Shown here in pieces: positions 42,993-51,233 of a DNA stretch of 64,000 nucleotides. The stretch is from Gracilibacillus alcaliphilus (GTDB lineage Bacteria; Bacillota; Bacilli; Bacillales; Amphibacillaceae): contig NZ_JAFBFA010000016.1 of assembly GCF_016909015.1 (NCBI RefSeq), positions 35,152 through 99,151 on the forward strand. The letters run 5' to 3'. A model generated the notes under the pieces. That model saw only the letters and a program-made list of their open reading frames with translations, was not told the origin of the DNA and did no database searches. Each line of letters begins with the position of its first letter. Position 1 is the stretch's first letter. The position numbers and the translations under genes were made by a program.

Positions 42993-44975
42993 TTATGAAA
43001 ATTTCGGGAATTCTGTTTTCATTAAATCTCTCCATGCCTTTGGCAGGTTATTTTTTAGCACTGTATAAGGTGGAACACCAATTGCTTTATGTTGATTTTT
43101 TCCTAAAAGGGCTTTGGCTGTTGCGATGGCAACAGCTGTTCCCTGTTCAAAAGGCCTTTGTGAACTTAGTCCGATAACCATTTGCTCGTTAGCGAGGTAG
43201 GAGGCAATTTTGTAATCAAGATCGGTTGTTGAAATAACAATGTCTTCTCGTTCCATTTCTTTTAATGCTTCAATTGCTTTCAGCGCAGGCCTGTCCCAAG
43301 TTATATAAAGTCCTTCAATTTCAGGATGTTCTTGGATCATCTGTTTGCAAATATTATAGGTATTTTCAATACTTACAAAATCTTTATGAGCGACAATATC
43401 AATATTTAGATTATCGTTTAGCACTTGTTTCGCAAAGAAATCTCGCTGTTTCGTTGCAAAAAAAGGAGTTCCATGTGTCAGCATACCTATTTTCACATTA
43501 TTTCTTGTTTTAAAATGATTGGTCAGTATTTTGGCAGCGTTTTGCCCGTTTTCTCGTTCATTTACTGATACCCAACAAGCATAATCATCTGCTCCAAAAC
43601 CCTTAGGCATGTTATTAATTAATATAAGTTTGGTTTCTTTAGATATTTTTTTAAAGGTCTTAGTGGTTAATTCCTCGTCTGTAGGGACTGCTATGACTGC
43701 ATCAGGTTGTTGGAAAATTAGGCTTTCTAATTGCCTGTTTTGAATATCGGGATCAAAATGGGCATCAGAAACTGTTAATAATCGTATTCCATACCTTGTC
43801 AGTGTTTCTTTGATTGCTTGTTCATGCAGCTTTGTCCATTGATCCCCACTATAATGGAAGGAAATGGCGACTTTGTAATTTCCTTTTCTCAAATCTTCAA
43901 TTTCCTCTTCTGTCAACACATTTTGTTCTGGATAAAAAACCTTTTCACCAAAAGGACCTCTAGCGATATTTTGGGTCGATTTTCTAATATTTAATTCAAC
44001 AGGTACTAATTTGTGTATAGGTTTATGTTGTTTTTCATTATTTATTTTGCTCAAGATTAAGTGGGCAGCAAATTCTGATAGTTTATCTGTGTCTTGTTTC
44101 AAATTGGTTAAAGGTGGTGAAATACGATTACACCATTCATTATCCCCGAAGCCAATAATGGATATATCATTGGGGCATTCAATGCCGTTTTCTTCAGTAG
44201 ATTCCAAAAGTTTTAATGTTAGTGTATTGTTGCCAGCGATATAAGCGGTGGCAAGCCCTTTTTTCATAAATGTATCTATGCTGGTATCTTTCTCTATAGA
44301 ATCTAAATCAAAGAGGAATACAAATTCTGGTTGGAATTTAATATTGTAATCTTTTAATGCTTTCTTATATCCTTTCAAACGTTCTTCTGCTGTAGTAGGA
44401 TTCCCTGATTCTAATAATAATGATATATTCTCATGCCCGCATTTAATTAAATGAACAGTGCTCTGATACATAGCATCAACATTATCAGAAAGAACCGTAT
44501 CGGCTGAATGATCAGAAAAAGCTCGTTCTAGGCAAACAAAAGGAATTTCTGATTTAAATAATTTCTCATAATCCTGTGATTTATTGGAGGCAGGAACCAA
44601 AATGATACCAGCTATTCTACGGTTAGATATTACTTCATTAAGGATATGCTTCTCTCTTAAGCAATCACCATAGGTAATGTAAGTCGCCATCATATAGCCC
44701 TTTGCATTTAGCAAATTTGTGATATTTACTGCTAATTTGGAATAAATAACACTAGTCATATTCGGGACTATGAAGGCTATTTCAGCCCCTTTCCCAGTTT
44801 TATAATGTTTTATTTTTTTGCTTTCTAGTTTTGTTATATAGCCGGATTCTATTATTGCCTTTTCTACCTTTTCCGTAAGGTCAGGATTCACATATCTTGT
44901 TTTATTAATGACATGTGAAACAGTTGCGATAGAAACTCCGGCTAAGTCGGCAACATCTTTAATTGTGGCACTCAT
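42993..44975 (-). CDS. LacI-family regulator with an extra C-terminal sugar-binding-protein domain
   Basis: A 660-residue regulator, nearly twice the usual LacI length. It has a LacI helix-turn-helix (about 4-25: TIKDVADLAGVSIATVSHVI), a full LacI effector domain (about 62-340: AEIAFIVPNMTSVIYSKLAV ... NDISIIGFGDNEWCNRISPP) and then a second periplasmic-binding-protein domain (about 355-655). The second domain begins LTEEEIEDLRKGNYKVAI and is clearly related to the lipoprotein of the divergent transporter (LSEEELKEIKDGNYTAAI), with matches such as HYSG, VTDA/VSDA, GMLTHGTPFFATKQR against GMLYHDVNFFVTRNR, and TTDLDYKIA against TTVDLGTNAA. It lacks a signal peptide. It probably represses the divergent operon and may sense two ligands, or one ligand twice. 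Confidence 0.92.
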   Translation of the reverse strand: MSATIKDVADLAGVSIATVSHVINKTRYVNPDLTEKVEKAIIESGYITKLESKKIKHYKTGKGAEIAFIVPNMTSVIYSKLAVNITNLLNAKGYMMATYITYGDCLREKHILNEVISNRRIAGIILVPASNKSQDYEKLFKSEIPFVCLERAFSDHSADTVLSDNVDAMYQSTVHLIKCGHENISLLLESGNPTTAEERLKGYKKALKDYNIKFQPEFVFLFDLDSIEKDTSIDTFMKKGLATAYIAGNNTLTLKLLESTEENGIECPNDISIIGFGDNEWCNRISPPLTNLKQDTDKLSEFAAHLILSKINNEKQHKPIHKLVPVELNIRKSTQNIARGPFGEKVFYPEQNVLTEEEIEDLRKGNYKVAISFHYSGDQWTKLHEQAIKETLTRYGIRLLTVSDAHFDPDIQNRQLESLIFQQPDAVIAVPTDEELTTKTFKKISKETKLILINNMPKGFGADDYACWVSVNERENGQNAAKILTNHFKTRNNVKIGMLTHGTPFFATKQRDFFAKQVLNDNLNIDIVAHKDFVSIENTYNICKQMIQEHPEIEGLYITWDRPALKAIEALKEMEREDIVISTTDLDYKIASYLANEQMVIGLSSQRPFEQGTAVAIATAKALLGKNQHKAIGVPPYTVLKNNLPKAWRDLMKTEFPKFS

Positions 44976-45205
44976 CTTATCAACCTCGCCTCATATATCT
45001 GCTAATTTTGTTTTTATTACAAAAATTTATGTATAAATAGGTATCAATGGAAAAATTCCTATGTGGATTTATCATACACTAGATTTTCTATAGGGTAAAT
45101 CATAGTACTCGTTAGGCATGTTTGGTTAAAAAAATAAATAATTCATAATAATTTTAACACAAAGCAATTAAAAAGAGAGGTTTTTATTTATTTTTTTAAA
45201 TATAA

Positions 45206-45234
45206 TTGACTTATTGAAAAATAAATGCTAATAT
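45206..45234 (+). promoter_or_regulatory. Promoter of the RbsABC-type transporter operon
   Basis: TTGACT (45206-45211) and TAATAT (45229-45234) are 17 bases apart in very AT-rich DNA. The start point would lie near 45241, giving a leader of about 240 bases before the lipoprotein gene. Confidence 0.6.
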
Positions 45235-45244
45235 TTACGTAAAT
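45233..45244. promoter_or_regulatory. Palindromic operator candidate ATTTACGTAAAT
   Basis: A perfect 12-bp palindrome with central CG that overlaps the -10 box and start point. This is the expected form and place for a LacI-family operator used by the divergent regulator. Confidence 0.55.
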
Positions 45245-45362
45245 TAATAGAGATTAAGAGTTTTATTTACTTTTTTATCATATTTAAGTTAAAAATAATG
45301 GAAAAATATAAATTATTTAACTGGAAATCTGATTTATATTTGAATAGAGTGAAAACCATCGT

Positions 45363-45379
45363 GGATGTTTTGAACACGC
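45363..45379. repeat. Possible scar of the MITE-like element found at 59.5 kb
   Basis: GGATGT directly joined to TTTTGAACACGC looks like the two outer ends of the element at 59518-59667 (AGGATGTTC... and ...TTTTTGAACACGC) with the inside missing. The match is short and may be chance. Confidence 0.3.
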
Positions 45380-45440
45380 CCTTTAAATGAGACTGGAGAT
45401 CTGTTATTAAATTTTTTTAATGGCAGATTACTAGCCTTAT

Positions 45441-45455
45441 TTGTAATCGATTACA
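45441..45455. promoter_or_regulatory. Palindrome TGTAATCGATTACA: LacI-type operator or cre
   Basis: A perfect 14-bp palindrome (45442-45455) with central CG, about 29 bases ahead of the lipoprotein start. With the preceding T it also fits every defined position of the CcpA cre consensus, so it may be bound by the adjacent LacI regulator, by CcpA, or by both. Confidence 0.65.
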
Positions 45456-45483
45456 TTATTTTAGAACAGAAAGGATGAACTAT

Positions 45484-46659
45484 ATGAAAAAGTGGCTAGG
45501 GCTATTTGTTTTGTTATTTCTAATTACCGGTTTAACGGCATGCGGGGGAGAGGCTGACGAAGGAACCAATCAAGAGAATGGAGAAACAGATGATAAAGGC
45601 AAAGTAAGTGAAATTTCTGGCCCATTGACGGTAAACCCGGACATTCCAGATATGGAAGTGTTAGACATTGGTCCGAATGGCGAAGAAGCAGGTTCGATTA
45701 AAGATTTAGAATTATCAGAAGAAGAACTGAAAGAAATAAAGGATGGCAATTATACAGCAGCAATAGTCATGCATTATTCAGGGACTGATTATATGAAAGC
45801 AGCTGTTAATGCTATGGAAACCACTTTTGAGCAGATGGGCATCGAAGTCATAGCAGTAACAGACGCAAACTTTAGTGCAGAAACACAAGTGAACAATATT
45901 GAAAGCGTATTAGCTAAAGATCCAGATATCATGGTGTCTGTTCCAGTAGATGCAGAAGCAACAGCAAGTGCTTATCGAAGAGCGGTTGATCAAGGTGTAA
46001 AACTAGTATTTATGGATGGCGCTGCCAATGGTTTAGAAGCTGGTAAAGATTATATTAGTATCGTAACAGGTGATAACTATGGAAATGGCGTGGTGGCAGC
46101 TGAATTAATGGCGGAACAGATTGGTGAAGAAGGAAAAATAGGGATGCTCTATCACGATGTGAACTTTTTTGTAACCAGAAATAGGGCAGAGGCTTTTGAG
46201 GAAACCATCTTAGAAAAATATCCAAATATTGAAATTGTAGCTAAAGAAGGTTTTACAGATGAGAACACGGGGGAAGCAGTGGGATCAGCCATACTTACTA
46301 GAGATGGCGATATAGATGGTATCTTCGCTCCTTGGGATGTACCAGCTGAAGGTGTGATGTCTGCTGTGCGAACGGCAGGGAAAGCGGATCAGGTTGTCAT
46401 TACCACAGTTGATTTGGGGACAAACGCAGCCATTTCTATTGCTGCAGATGGTCCGATAAAGGGGCTAGGAGCACAATTGCCATATGACCAGGGAGTTGCA
46501 CAGTCTATGCTAGGCGGCTATGCTGTTTTGGATAAAGAGGCACCTCCATATTTAGTATCGCCGGCAATTAAAGTAACGAAAGAGAACGTATTGGAGAGCT
46601 GGGAGTTAATTTATGGTGAAGAAGCTCCACAGACTGTTCAAGACGCAATGGCTCAATAA
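45484..46659 (+). CDS. RbsB-type sugar-binding lipoprotein
   Basis: A 391-residue substrate-binding protein of the ribose/galactose class (Peripla_BP_4). The signal peptide MKKWLGLFVLLFLITGLTAC has its lipid Cys at residue 20, and an acidic linker follows. The binding domain (about 73-391) has AAIVMHYSGTDYMKAAVNAM, IMVSVPVDAEATASAYRRAV and IFAPWDVPAEGVMSAVRTAG. ATG 45484 is preferred to ATG 45475 because AGAAAGGA ends too close to the latter. An unusual insertion of about 35 residues (GPLTVNPDIPDMEVLDIGPN...) precedes the fold. The divergent regulator contains a homologous domain. It is the first gene of the transporter operon. Confidence 0.92.
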   Translation: MKKWLGLFVLLFLITGLTACGGEADEGTNQENGETDDKGKVSEISGPLTVNPDIPDMEVLDIGPNGEEAGSIKDLELSEEELKEIKDGNYTAAIVMHYSGTDYMKAAVNAMETTFEQMGIEVIAVTDANFSAETQVNNIESVLAKDPDIMVSVPVDAEATASAYRRAVDQGVKLVFMDGAANGLEAGKDYISIVTGDNYGNGVVAAELMAEQIGEEGKIGMLYHDVNFFVTRNRAEAFEETILEKYPNIEIVAKEGFTDENTGEAVGSAILTRDGDIDGIFAPWDVPAEGVMSAVRTAGKADQVVITTVDLGTNAAISIAADGPIKGLGAQLPYDQGVAQSMLGGYAVLDKEAPPYLVSPAIKVTKENVLESWELIYGEEAPQTVQDAMAQ

Positions 46660-46720
46660 TACAAGTACTTATGGAGACTATTGAAAACGTCTCCATAAGT
46701 ATCAAGGCAGGTGACAAATT

Positions 46721-48217
46721 ATGAGTGAATTAGTGCTGGAAATGTGTAATATTTCTAAGTCGTTTAATAGTGTAAATGTGCTGAATAATGTAGGTTTTCA
46801 ACTGAAAAAGGGTGAAATCCATGCGTTGATGGGTGGAAATGGTGCTGGAAAGTCTACATTAATGAAAATATTAACAGGCGTATACTCAGCAGATTCGGGA
46901 GAAATTTTAATTGAAGGTAAAAAGGCAGAAATAAATAACTACAATGAAGCAATTGATCATAAGATATCAATGATTTTCCAGGAATTTAGTCTAGTCCCTA
47001 CTTTAACAGTTGCTCAGAATATATTTTTGAACAGAGAAGATAAGACGAAGCTTGGTTTGATAAATGACAAAGAATGTATAAAAAAAACTGCTAAACTACT
47101 GCAAGAATTAGGTGTGGACATTTCTCCAGTAAGTATAGTGCAGGATTTAGGTGTAGGTTTTTGGCAGATGACAGAAATTGCCAAATCATTATCACAAGAG
47201 GCAAAGATTTTAATAATGGATGAACCTACTTCTTCCTTAACAGAAAAAGAAACAGACGTTTTATTTGATTTTATGGAGAGACTCAAAAATAAAGGTATTT
47301 CGATTATATATATTTCACATAGAATGGAGGAAATTTTCAAGATTTGTGATCGTATCACTGTACTGCGAGATGGCGAAAATATCATTACAGAGGATTGTGA
47401 GAATACGGATCTGGATACGGTTATTAGTCATATCGTAGGGGGAGAAGTGGCATCATTTGAATGGAAAGAGCGTGATTACTCATTAGAGGCTCCGCCGTTA
47501 TTACAGGTGAAAAATTTAAATGTTAGTAACCAGCTGGAAAATATCGAATTTTATATCCAACCAGGCGAAGTATTAGGGGTTGCCGGTTTAATGGGGAGCG
47601 GCAGAACAGAATTAGTAAGGGCTTTATTTGGCATCGATCATAAAGACTCAGGAGACATTTATATTAATGGAGAGAAGAAACTGATTAATAACCAGCAAGA
47701 TGCTATTAAAGCTAATATGGCATTATTACCAGAAGATAGAAGGGTGCAAGGGTTGGTGCTTCAGCACAGTGTCAAGGATAACATGGTATTACCGATTATC
47801 GATAGAGTAAAGAAAGGCTTGCTAGTAAACGAAAAGATTGCCAATAACATTAGTAATGAGTATGTTGATAGATTAAATATTAAAACAGATAATATCTACA
47901 AACAAATCAGCTTATTATCTGGCGGAAATCAACAAAAGGTAGTATTAGCGAAATGGCTGGCAACCGAGCCTGATATTTTGTTGCTAGATGAACCGACTAT
48001 CGGGGTGGATATTGGAGCAAAAACCGAAATTATCGAAATTATTCGATTGATGGCAAACAGCGGAAAGGCAATATTGGTGATTTCATCCGAATTAAATGAG
48101 TTATTAGCTGTAAGTGACAAAATAATGGTAATGCACAAAGGGAAGATTAGCAAAACAATAAATAGAAAAGACATAGCTTCAGAGGAGGAAATACAGTATG
48201 CAATCCAAGGATACTAA
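46721..48217 (+). CDS. Sugar ABC transporter ATP-binding protein, double ABC (RbsA/MglA type)
   Basis: A 498-residue ATPase with two ABC domains, typical of CUT2 importers. Domain 1 has Walker A GGNGAGKSTLMK (about 37) and Walker B ILIMDEPTSSLTEKE; its signature is altered (DLGVGFWQMTEIAKSL in place of LSVGxxQ). Domain 2 has a degenerate Walker A GLMGSGRTELVRAL (about 288), as usual for the family, and an intact LLSGGNQQKVVLAKWL and LLLDEPTIGVDIGAK. It is encoded 61 bases behind the binding protein and overlaps the permease gene by 20 bases. Confidence 0.94.
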   Translation: MSELVLEMCNISKSFNSVNVLNNVGFQLKKGEIHALMGGNGAGKSTLMKILTGVYSADSGEILIEGKKAEINNYNEAIDHKISMIFQEFSLVPTLTVAQNIFLNREDKTKLGLINDKECIKKTAKLLQELGVDISPVSIVQDLGVGFWQMTEIAKSLSQEAKILIMDEPTSSLTEKETDVLFDFMERLKNKGISIIYISHRMEEIFKICDRITVLRDGENIITEDCENTDLDTVISHIVGGEVASFEWKERDYSLEAPPLLQVKNLNVSNQLENIEFYIQPGEVLGVAGLMGSGRTELVRALFGIDHKDSGDIYINGEKKLINNQQDAIKANMALLPEDRRVQGLVLQHSVKDNMVLPIIDRVKKGLLVNEKIANNISNEYVDRLNIKTDNIYKQISLLSGGNQQKVVLAKWLATEPDILLLDEPTIGVDIGAKTEIIEIIRLMANSGKAILVISSELNELLAVSDKIMVMHKGKISKTINRKDIASEEEIQYAIQGY

Positions 48218-49181
48218 TCGTGCGCAATCTACGATGGGGAATATCTTTTCTAACCTAGATTGGCGGAACTATATTGTCTATATAGCCTTCATCGGTATAA
48301 TTATTTATTTCGCTGTCACGATCGGCGATCAAGGTTTTTTGACAGTAAATAATTTATTAAATATTGCACGCCAAACCGCTATGATAGCTTTGATGGCATT
48401 AGCGATGACATTCGTTATCAGCAGTGGTGAGATTGACTTATCAGTTGGTTCGGTCACCGCCTTGGCGTCCTTAACAGGTGCCTTAGCAATCCAAGCTGGT
48501 TATGGTGTGATCGGCGGATTAGCTGCTGGTCTAGGTACGGGAGTAATAATTGGATTGGTTAATGGCCTGCTGGTCACACGTTTAGCGATCCCCTCCTTCC
48601 TAGTAACCTTAGCTTCCATGGAAGCCGTTCGCGGCATGGCTATGTGGATCACAGATACGGCACCAGTTACAATTGTAAACCCAACCTTTAATTATATCTT
48701 TGGTGCGGGGGATATTGGTCCGATTCCCATATTACTTGTTTGGCTGCTAGTATTTGTAGTATTTGCACATATTTTATATAGAAAAACGCCTTTTGGAAGA
48801 CAAGTGTTAGCAACGGGAGGAAATGAAAACGCAGCCAAATTCTCAGGTGTTAATACCAAAAAGATTAAGTTGCTTGTTTTTATTGGAACAGGGTTTATGG
48901 CAGGTTTAGCAGGCTTATTATATGCCGGGAGAATGAATGCCGGAAGATTCTCCTTTGGTGAAGGCGATGAATTATCTGTTATAGCTGCGGTTATCTTAGG
49001 TGGAACAAGCTTGTTTGGCGGAACTGGTACCATTATTGGAACATTAGTAGGTGCCTTAATGATGGGAACGATCAATAATGGATTGATCATCATGGGCTTA
49101 GATGTTAGTCAACAAATGATCATTAGTGGAATAATCATTGTTCTTGCCGTTGCATTTGGAAAAAAACAGAAAAAAGCGTAA
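48198..49181 (+). CDS. Sugar ABC transporter permease (RbsC type)
   Basis: A 327-residue permease of the BPD_transp_2 family with eight to ten membrane helices. Family marks are TFVISSGEIDLSVGSVTALA, LVNGLLVTRLAIPSFLVTLA, RQVLATGGNENAAKFSGVNT and AAVILGGTSLFGGTGTIIGT. A single permease gene implies a homodimer, as in CUT2 systems. AGAGGAGGAAAT precedes the ATG, which lies inside the end of the ATPase gene. Confidence 0.94.
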   Translation: MQSKDTNRAQSTMGNIFSNLDWRNYIVYIAFIGIIIYFAVTIGDQGFLTVNNLLNIARQTAMIALMALAMTFVISSGEIDLSVGSVTALASLTGALAIQAGYGVIGGLAAGLGTGVIIGLVNGLLVTRLAIPSFLVTLASMEAVRGMAMWITDTAPVTIVNPTFNYIFGAGDIGPIPILLVWLLVFVVFAHILYRKTPFGRQVLATGGNENAAKFSGVNTKKIKLLVFIGTGFMAGLAGLLYAGRMNAGRFSFGEGDELSVIAAVILGGTSLFGGTGTIIGTLVGALMMGTINNGLIIMGLDVSQQMIISGIIIVLAVAFGKKQKKA

Positions 49182-49287
49182 ATCTGTAAGCTTCCTTGCC
49201 TGCAGTTCTAAGAGGAAACCAGGCTGGGCGGGGGCAAGGACAATTAGTCTCGCTTTAAATAATATCAATATTTTAGGAGGTTTTATA

Positions 49288-50319
49288 ATGAAAGGTGTAA
49301 TATTCCCAGGAGATAAACAAGTAGAGGTTAGAGAATTGGAAGAACCAACTCCTAATCTAGGAGAAGTAAAAATTAAGTTGAAGGCTTCAGCCATTTGCAG
49401 GAGCGACATGAGTTTATATTATGGAAATCCAGTGGTAGGAGGAGAAGCGACCAAATCGGGTACTATCATTCCTGGACATGAGCCTGCTGGTGAGGTGTGT
49501 GAAGTCGGGCAAGGTGTACAAGGCTTTCAGGTAGGGGATAGAGTTGCTGTTTATTTAGCTATTGGCTGTGGTGAGTGTGCCTATTGCAAAAGCGGGTATC
49601 GTATGTTTTGCAAAGACTGGAAATGTGTAGGGTTTGATAGTGATGGCGGGGATGCAGATTATATGGTAGTACCTGCTGAGAATTGCATGCGTATTCCAGA
49701 TGAGATGGACTATATTACAGCAGCTGTTTCCACAGATGCCGTGGGCACACTTTATCATGCTCAGAAAAGATTAAATATTAATGGTCGAGATACTATTGTA
49801 ATTTTTGGCTTAGGCCCAATGGGCGGAGCTGGTGTTATGGTTGCAAAAGGTTTGGGTGCTAAAGTAATTGCTGTAGATATGCTGGCTTCTCGTTTAAGCA
49901 TTGCTGAAGAACTCGGAGCAGATTATCTGATCAATGGTTCTGAAACAGATGTAGTAGAGGAAATTAATAAAATTACCAAAGGAAAAGGTGCGGACGCGGC
50001 CATTGATTGTTCAGGCAGTTCATATGCAGAGAACAATGCACTTGATTGTGTAAGAGTACATGGCCGAGTAGCCTTTGTTGGTGAAAATAAGGAAGTTATG
50101 ATTAATCCAAGTGAACAACTAATTAGAAAGCAAATCACTGTTATGGGATCATGGTATTTTCCAATCTTTGAATACGATGAAATCACTGCGTTTATCATCA
50201 GCAAAAAATTACCAGTGAAAAAATTAGTGACTCATACATTTAAGCTGGAAGAAGCAGAACTCGCCTTTAAACTGTTTGATGAACGAAAGACAGAAAAAGC
50301 AGTATTTGTGTGGGAATAG
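49288..50319 (+). CDS. Zinc-dependent medium-chain alcohol dehydrogenase (sorbitol dehydrogenase-like)
   Basis: A 343-residue MDR enzyme that should oxidise a sugar alcohol or related hydroxyl with NAD(P)+. Catalytic zinc ligands are Cys37 (SAICRSD) and His64-Glu65 (PGHEPAGEV). The structural zinc Cys cluster is CGECAYCKSGYRMFC (about 94-108), and the nucleotide fold is GLGPMGGAGVMVAKGLGAKV (about 173). ATG 49288 is fixed by AGGAGG with an 8-base spacing; a frame opening at 49138 would run into the permease gene. It follows the permease by about 100 bases in the operon. Confidence 0.93.
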   Translation: MKGVIFPGDKQVEVRELEEPTPNLGEVKIKLKASAICRSDMSLYYGNPVVGGEATKSGTIIPGHEPAGEVCEVGQGVQGFQVGDRVAVYLAIGCGECAYCKSGYRMFCKDWKCVGFDSDGGDADYMVVPAENCMRIPDEMDYITAAVSTDAVGTLYHAQKRLNINGRDTIVIFGLGPMGGAGVMVAKGLGAKVIAVDMLASRLSIAEELGADYLINGSETDVVEEINKITKGKGADAAIDCSGSSYAENNALDCVRVHGRVAFVGENKEVMINPSEQLIRKQITVMGSWYFPIFEYDEITAFIISKKLPVKKLVTHTFKLEEAELAFKLFDERKTEKAVFVWE

Positions 50320-50360
50320 CAGCAATCCGATAATTCAAATTGATAAAGGAGAGGTTTTTA

Positions 50361-51194
50361 GTGAAAGGAATTTCATTTAATACATGGGCCTACAGCAGTT
50401 TCCCTGCGTGGGTACCTTCTTACCCATTAGAAGAGGTTATTAAACGGTTAGCCTATTTTGGCTATGATGGAATAGAAATAGGCTGTGCAAGCCCGCATGC
50501 TTGGCCAGAATATTTATCAAACAACAGACGATCTGAAATCTTAAAGTTATTAAAAACAAACAACTTAGATGTTGCAGCTATGCTTCCTGCCCCTGGTGGA
50601 GGCCCCGGTATGAATACGGCTTCGCCATTAGCGGAAGAACGCAAATATACTATTAATCATTATAAAGATGTTATTCGGTTAGCCCATGATTGGGAGTGTC
50701 CAACTGTTATCTATATTGCAGGTTGGATTGTCTATGGATCTAATCAAACAGACGCTTGGCATTATAGTTTGGAGGCTATTAAAGAGATTGGCGAATTTGC
50801 CCAAAAAATGGGGGTAACTATGGCTATAGAGCCTACTGCATCAGACAGTAATTTAATTGAGTCAGCAGACGATGCACTATTATTAAGTGAACAAGCAGAA
50901 TTAGATAATGTAAAAGTAATGTTTGATACTTTCCATGCATTATATCGAAATGAAGTGTCAAGTGATTATGTATACAAAATGCAGGATAAATTACAGCACA
51001 TTCATTTAGCAGATTCGGACAGGCTGCCGCCTGGAGAAGGAGAATGTGACTTTCCATCCGTGCTTAAAGCGCTGAAGGATGTAAACTACGATGGTTATCT
51101 TTCTATGGAGGTAGGTTTCCATAAAAGGGAGGCAGAACCAGATTGGTATGCGCGAAAATCTATCGAATACCTAAGAGCAGAACTCGGTAAATAA
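50361..51194 (+). CDS. Sugar phosphate isomerase/epimerase-like TIM-barrel protein
   Basis: A 277-residue AP-endonuclease-2-type TIM barrel (PF01261), the family of IolE, IolI, tagatose epimerases and hydroxypyruvate isomerase. Typical parts are LAYFGYDGIEIGCASPHAWP, TVIYIAGWIVYG, TMAIEPTASDSNLIESADDA (metal Glu), VMFDTFHALYRN (Asp, His) and YDGYLSMEVGFHKREAEPDW (Glu). The GTG at 50361 is eight bases from AAAGGAG; a TTG at 50340 lies ahead of that site and is unlikely. With the dehydrogenases it suggests catabolism of a sugar, keto-sugar or cyclitol. Confidence 0.88.
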   Translation: MKGISFNTWAYSSFPAWVPSYPLEEVIKRLAYFGYDGIEIGCASPHAWPEYLSNNRRSEILKLLKTNNLDVAAMLPAPGGGPGMNTASPLAEERKYTINHYKDVIRLAHDWECPTVIYIAGWIVYGSNQTDAWHYSLEAIKEIGEFAQKMGVTMAIEPTASDSNLIESADDALLLSEQAELDNVKVMFDTFHALYRNEVSSDYVYKMQDKLQHIHLADSDRLPPGEGECDFPSVLKALKDVNYDGYLSMEVGFHKREAEPDWYARKSIEYLRAELGK

Positions 51195-51233
51195 CGATTT
51201 AAATAGAAAGAATAAAGTAACGGGAGTGAGCTA

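Noticed and set aside
42993..44975. Two separate genes (LacI regulator and binding protein) wrongly joined
   Set aside because: The frame is continuous with no stop, no internal ribosome site with signal peptide, and a natural linker at about residues 340-355.
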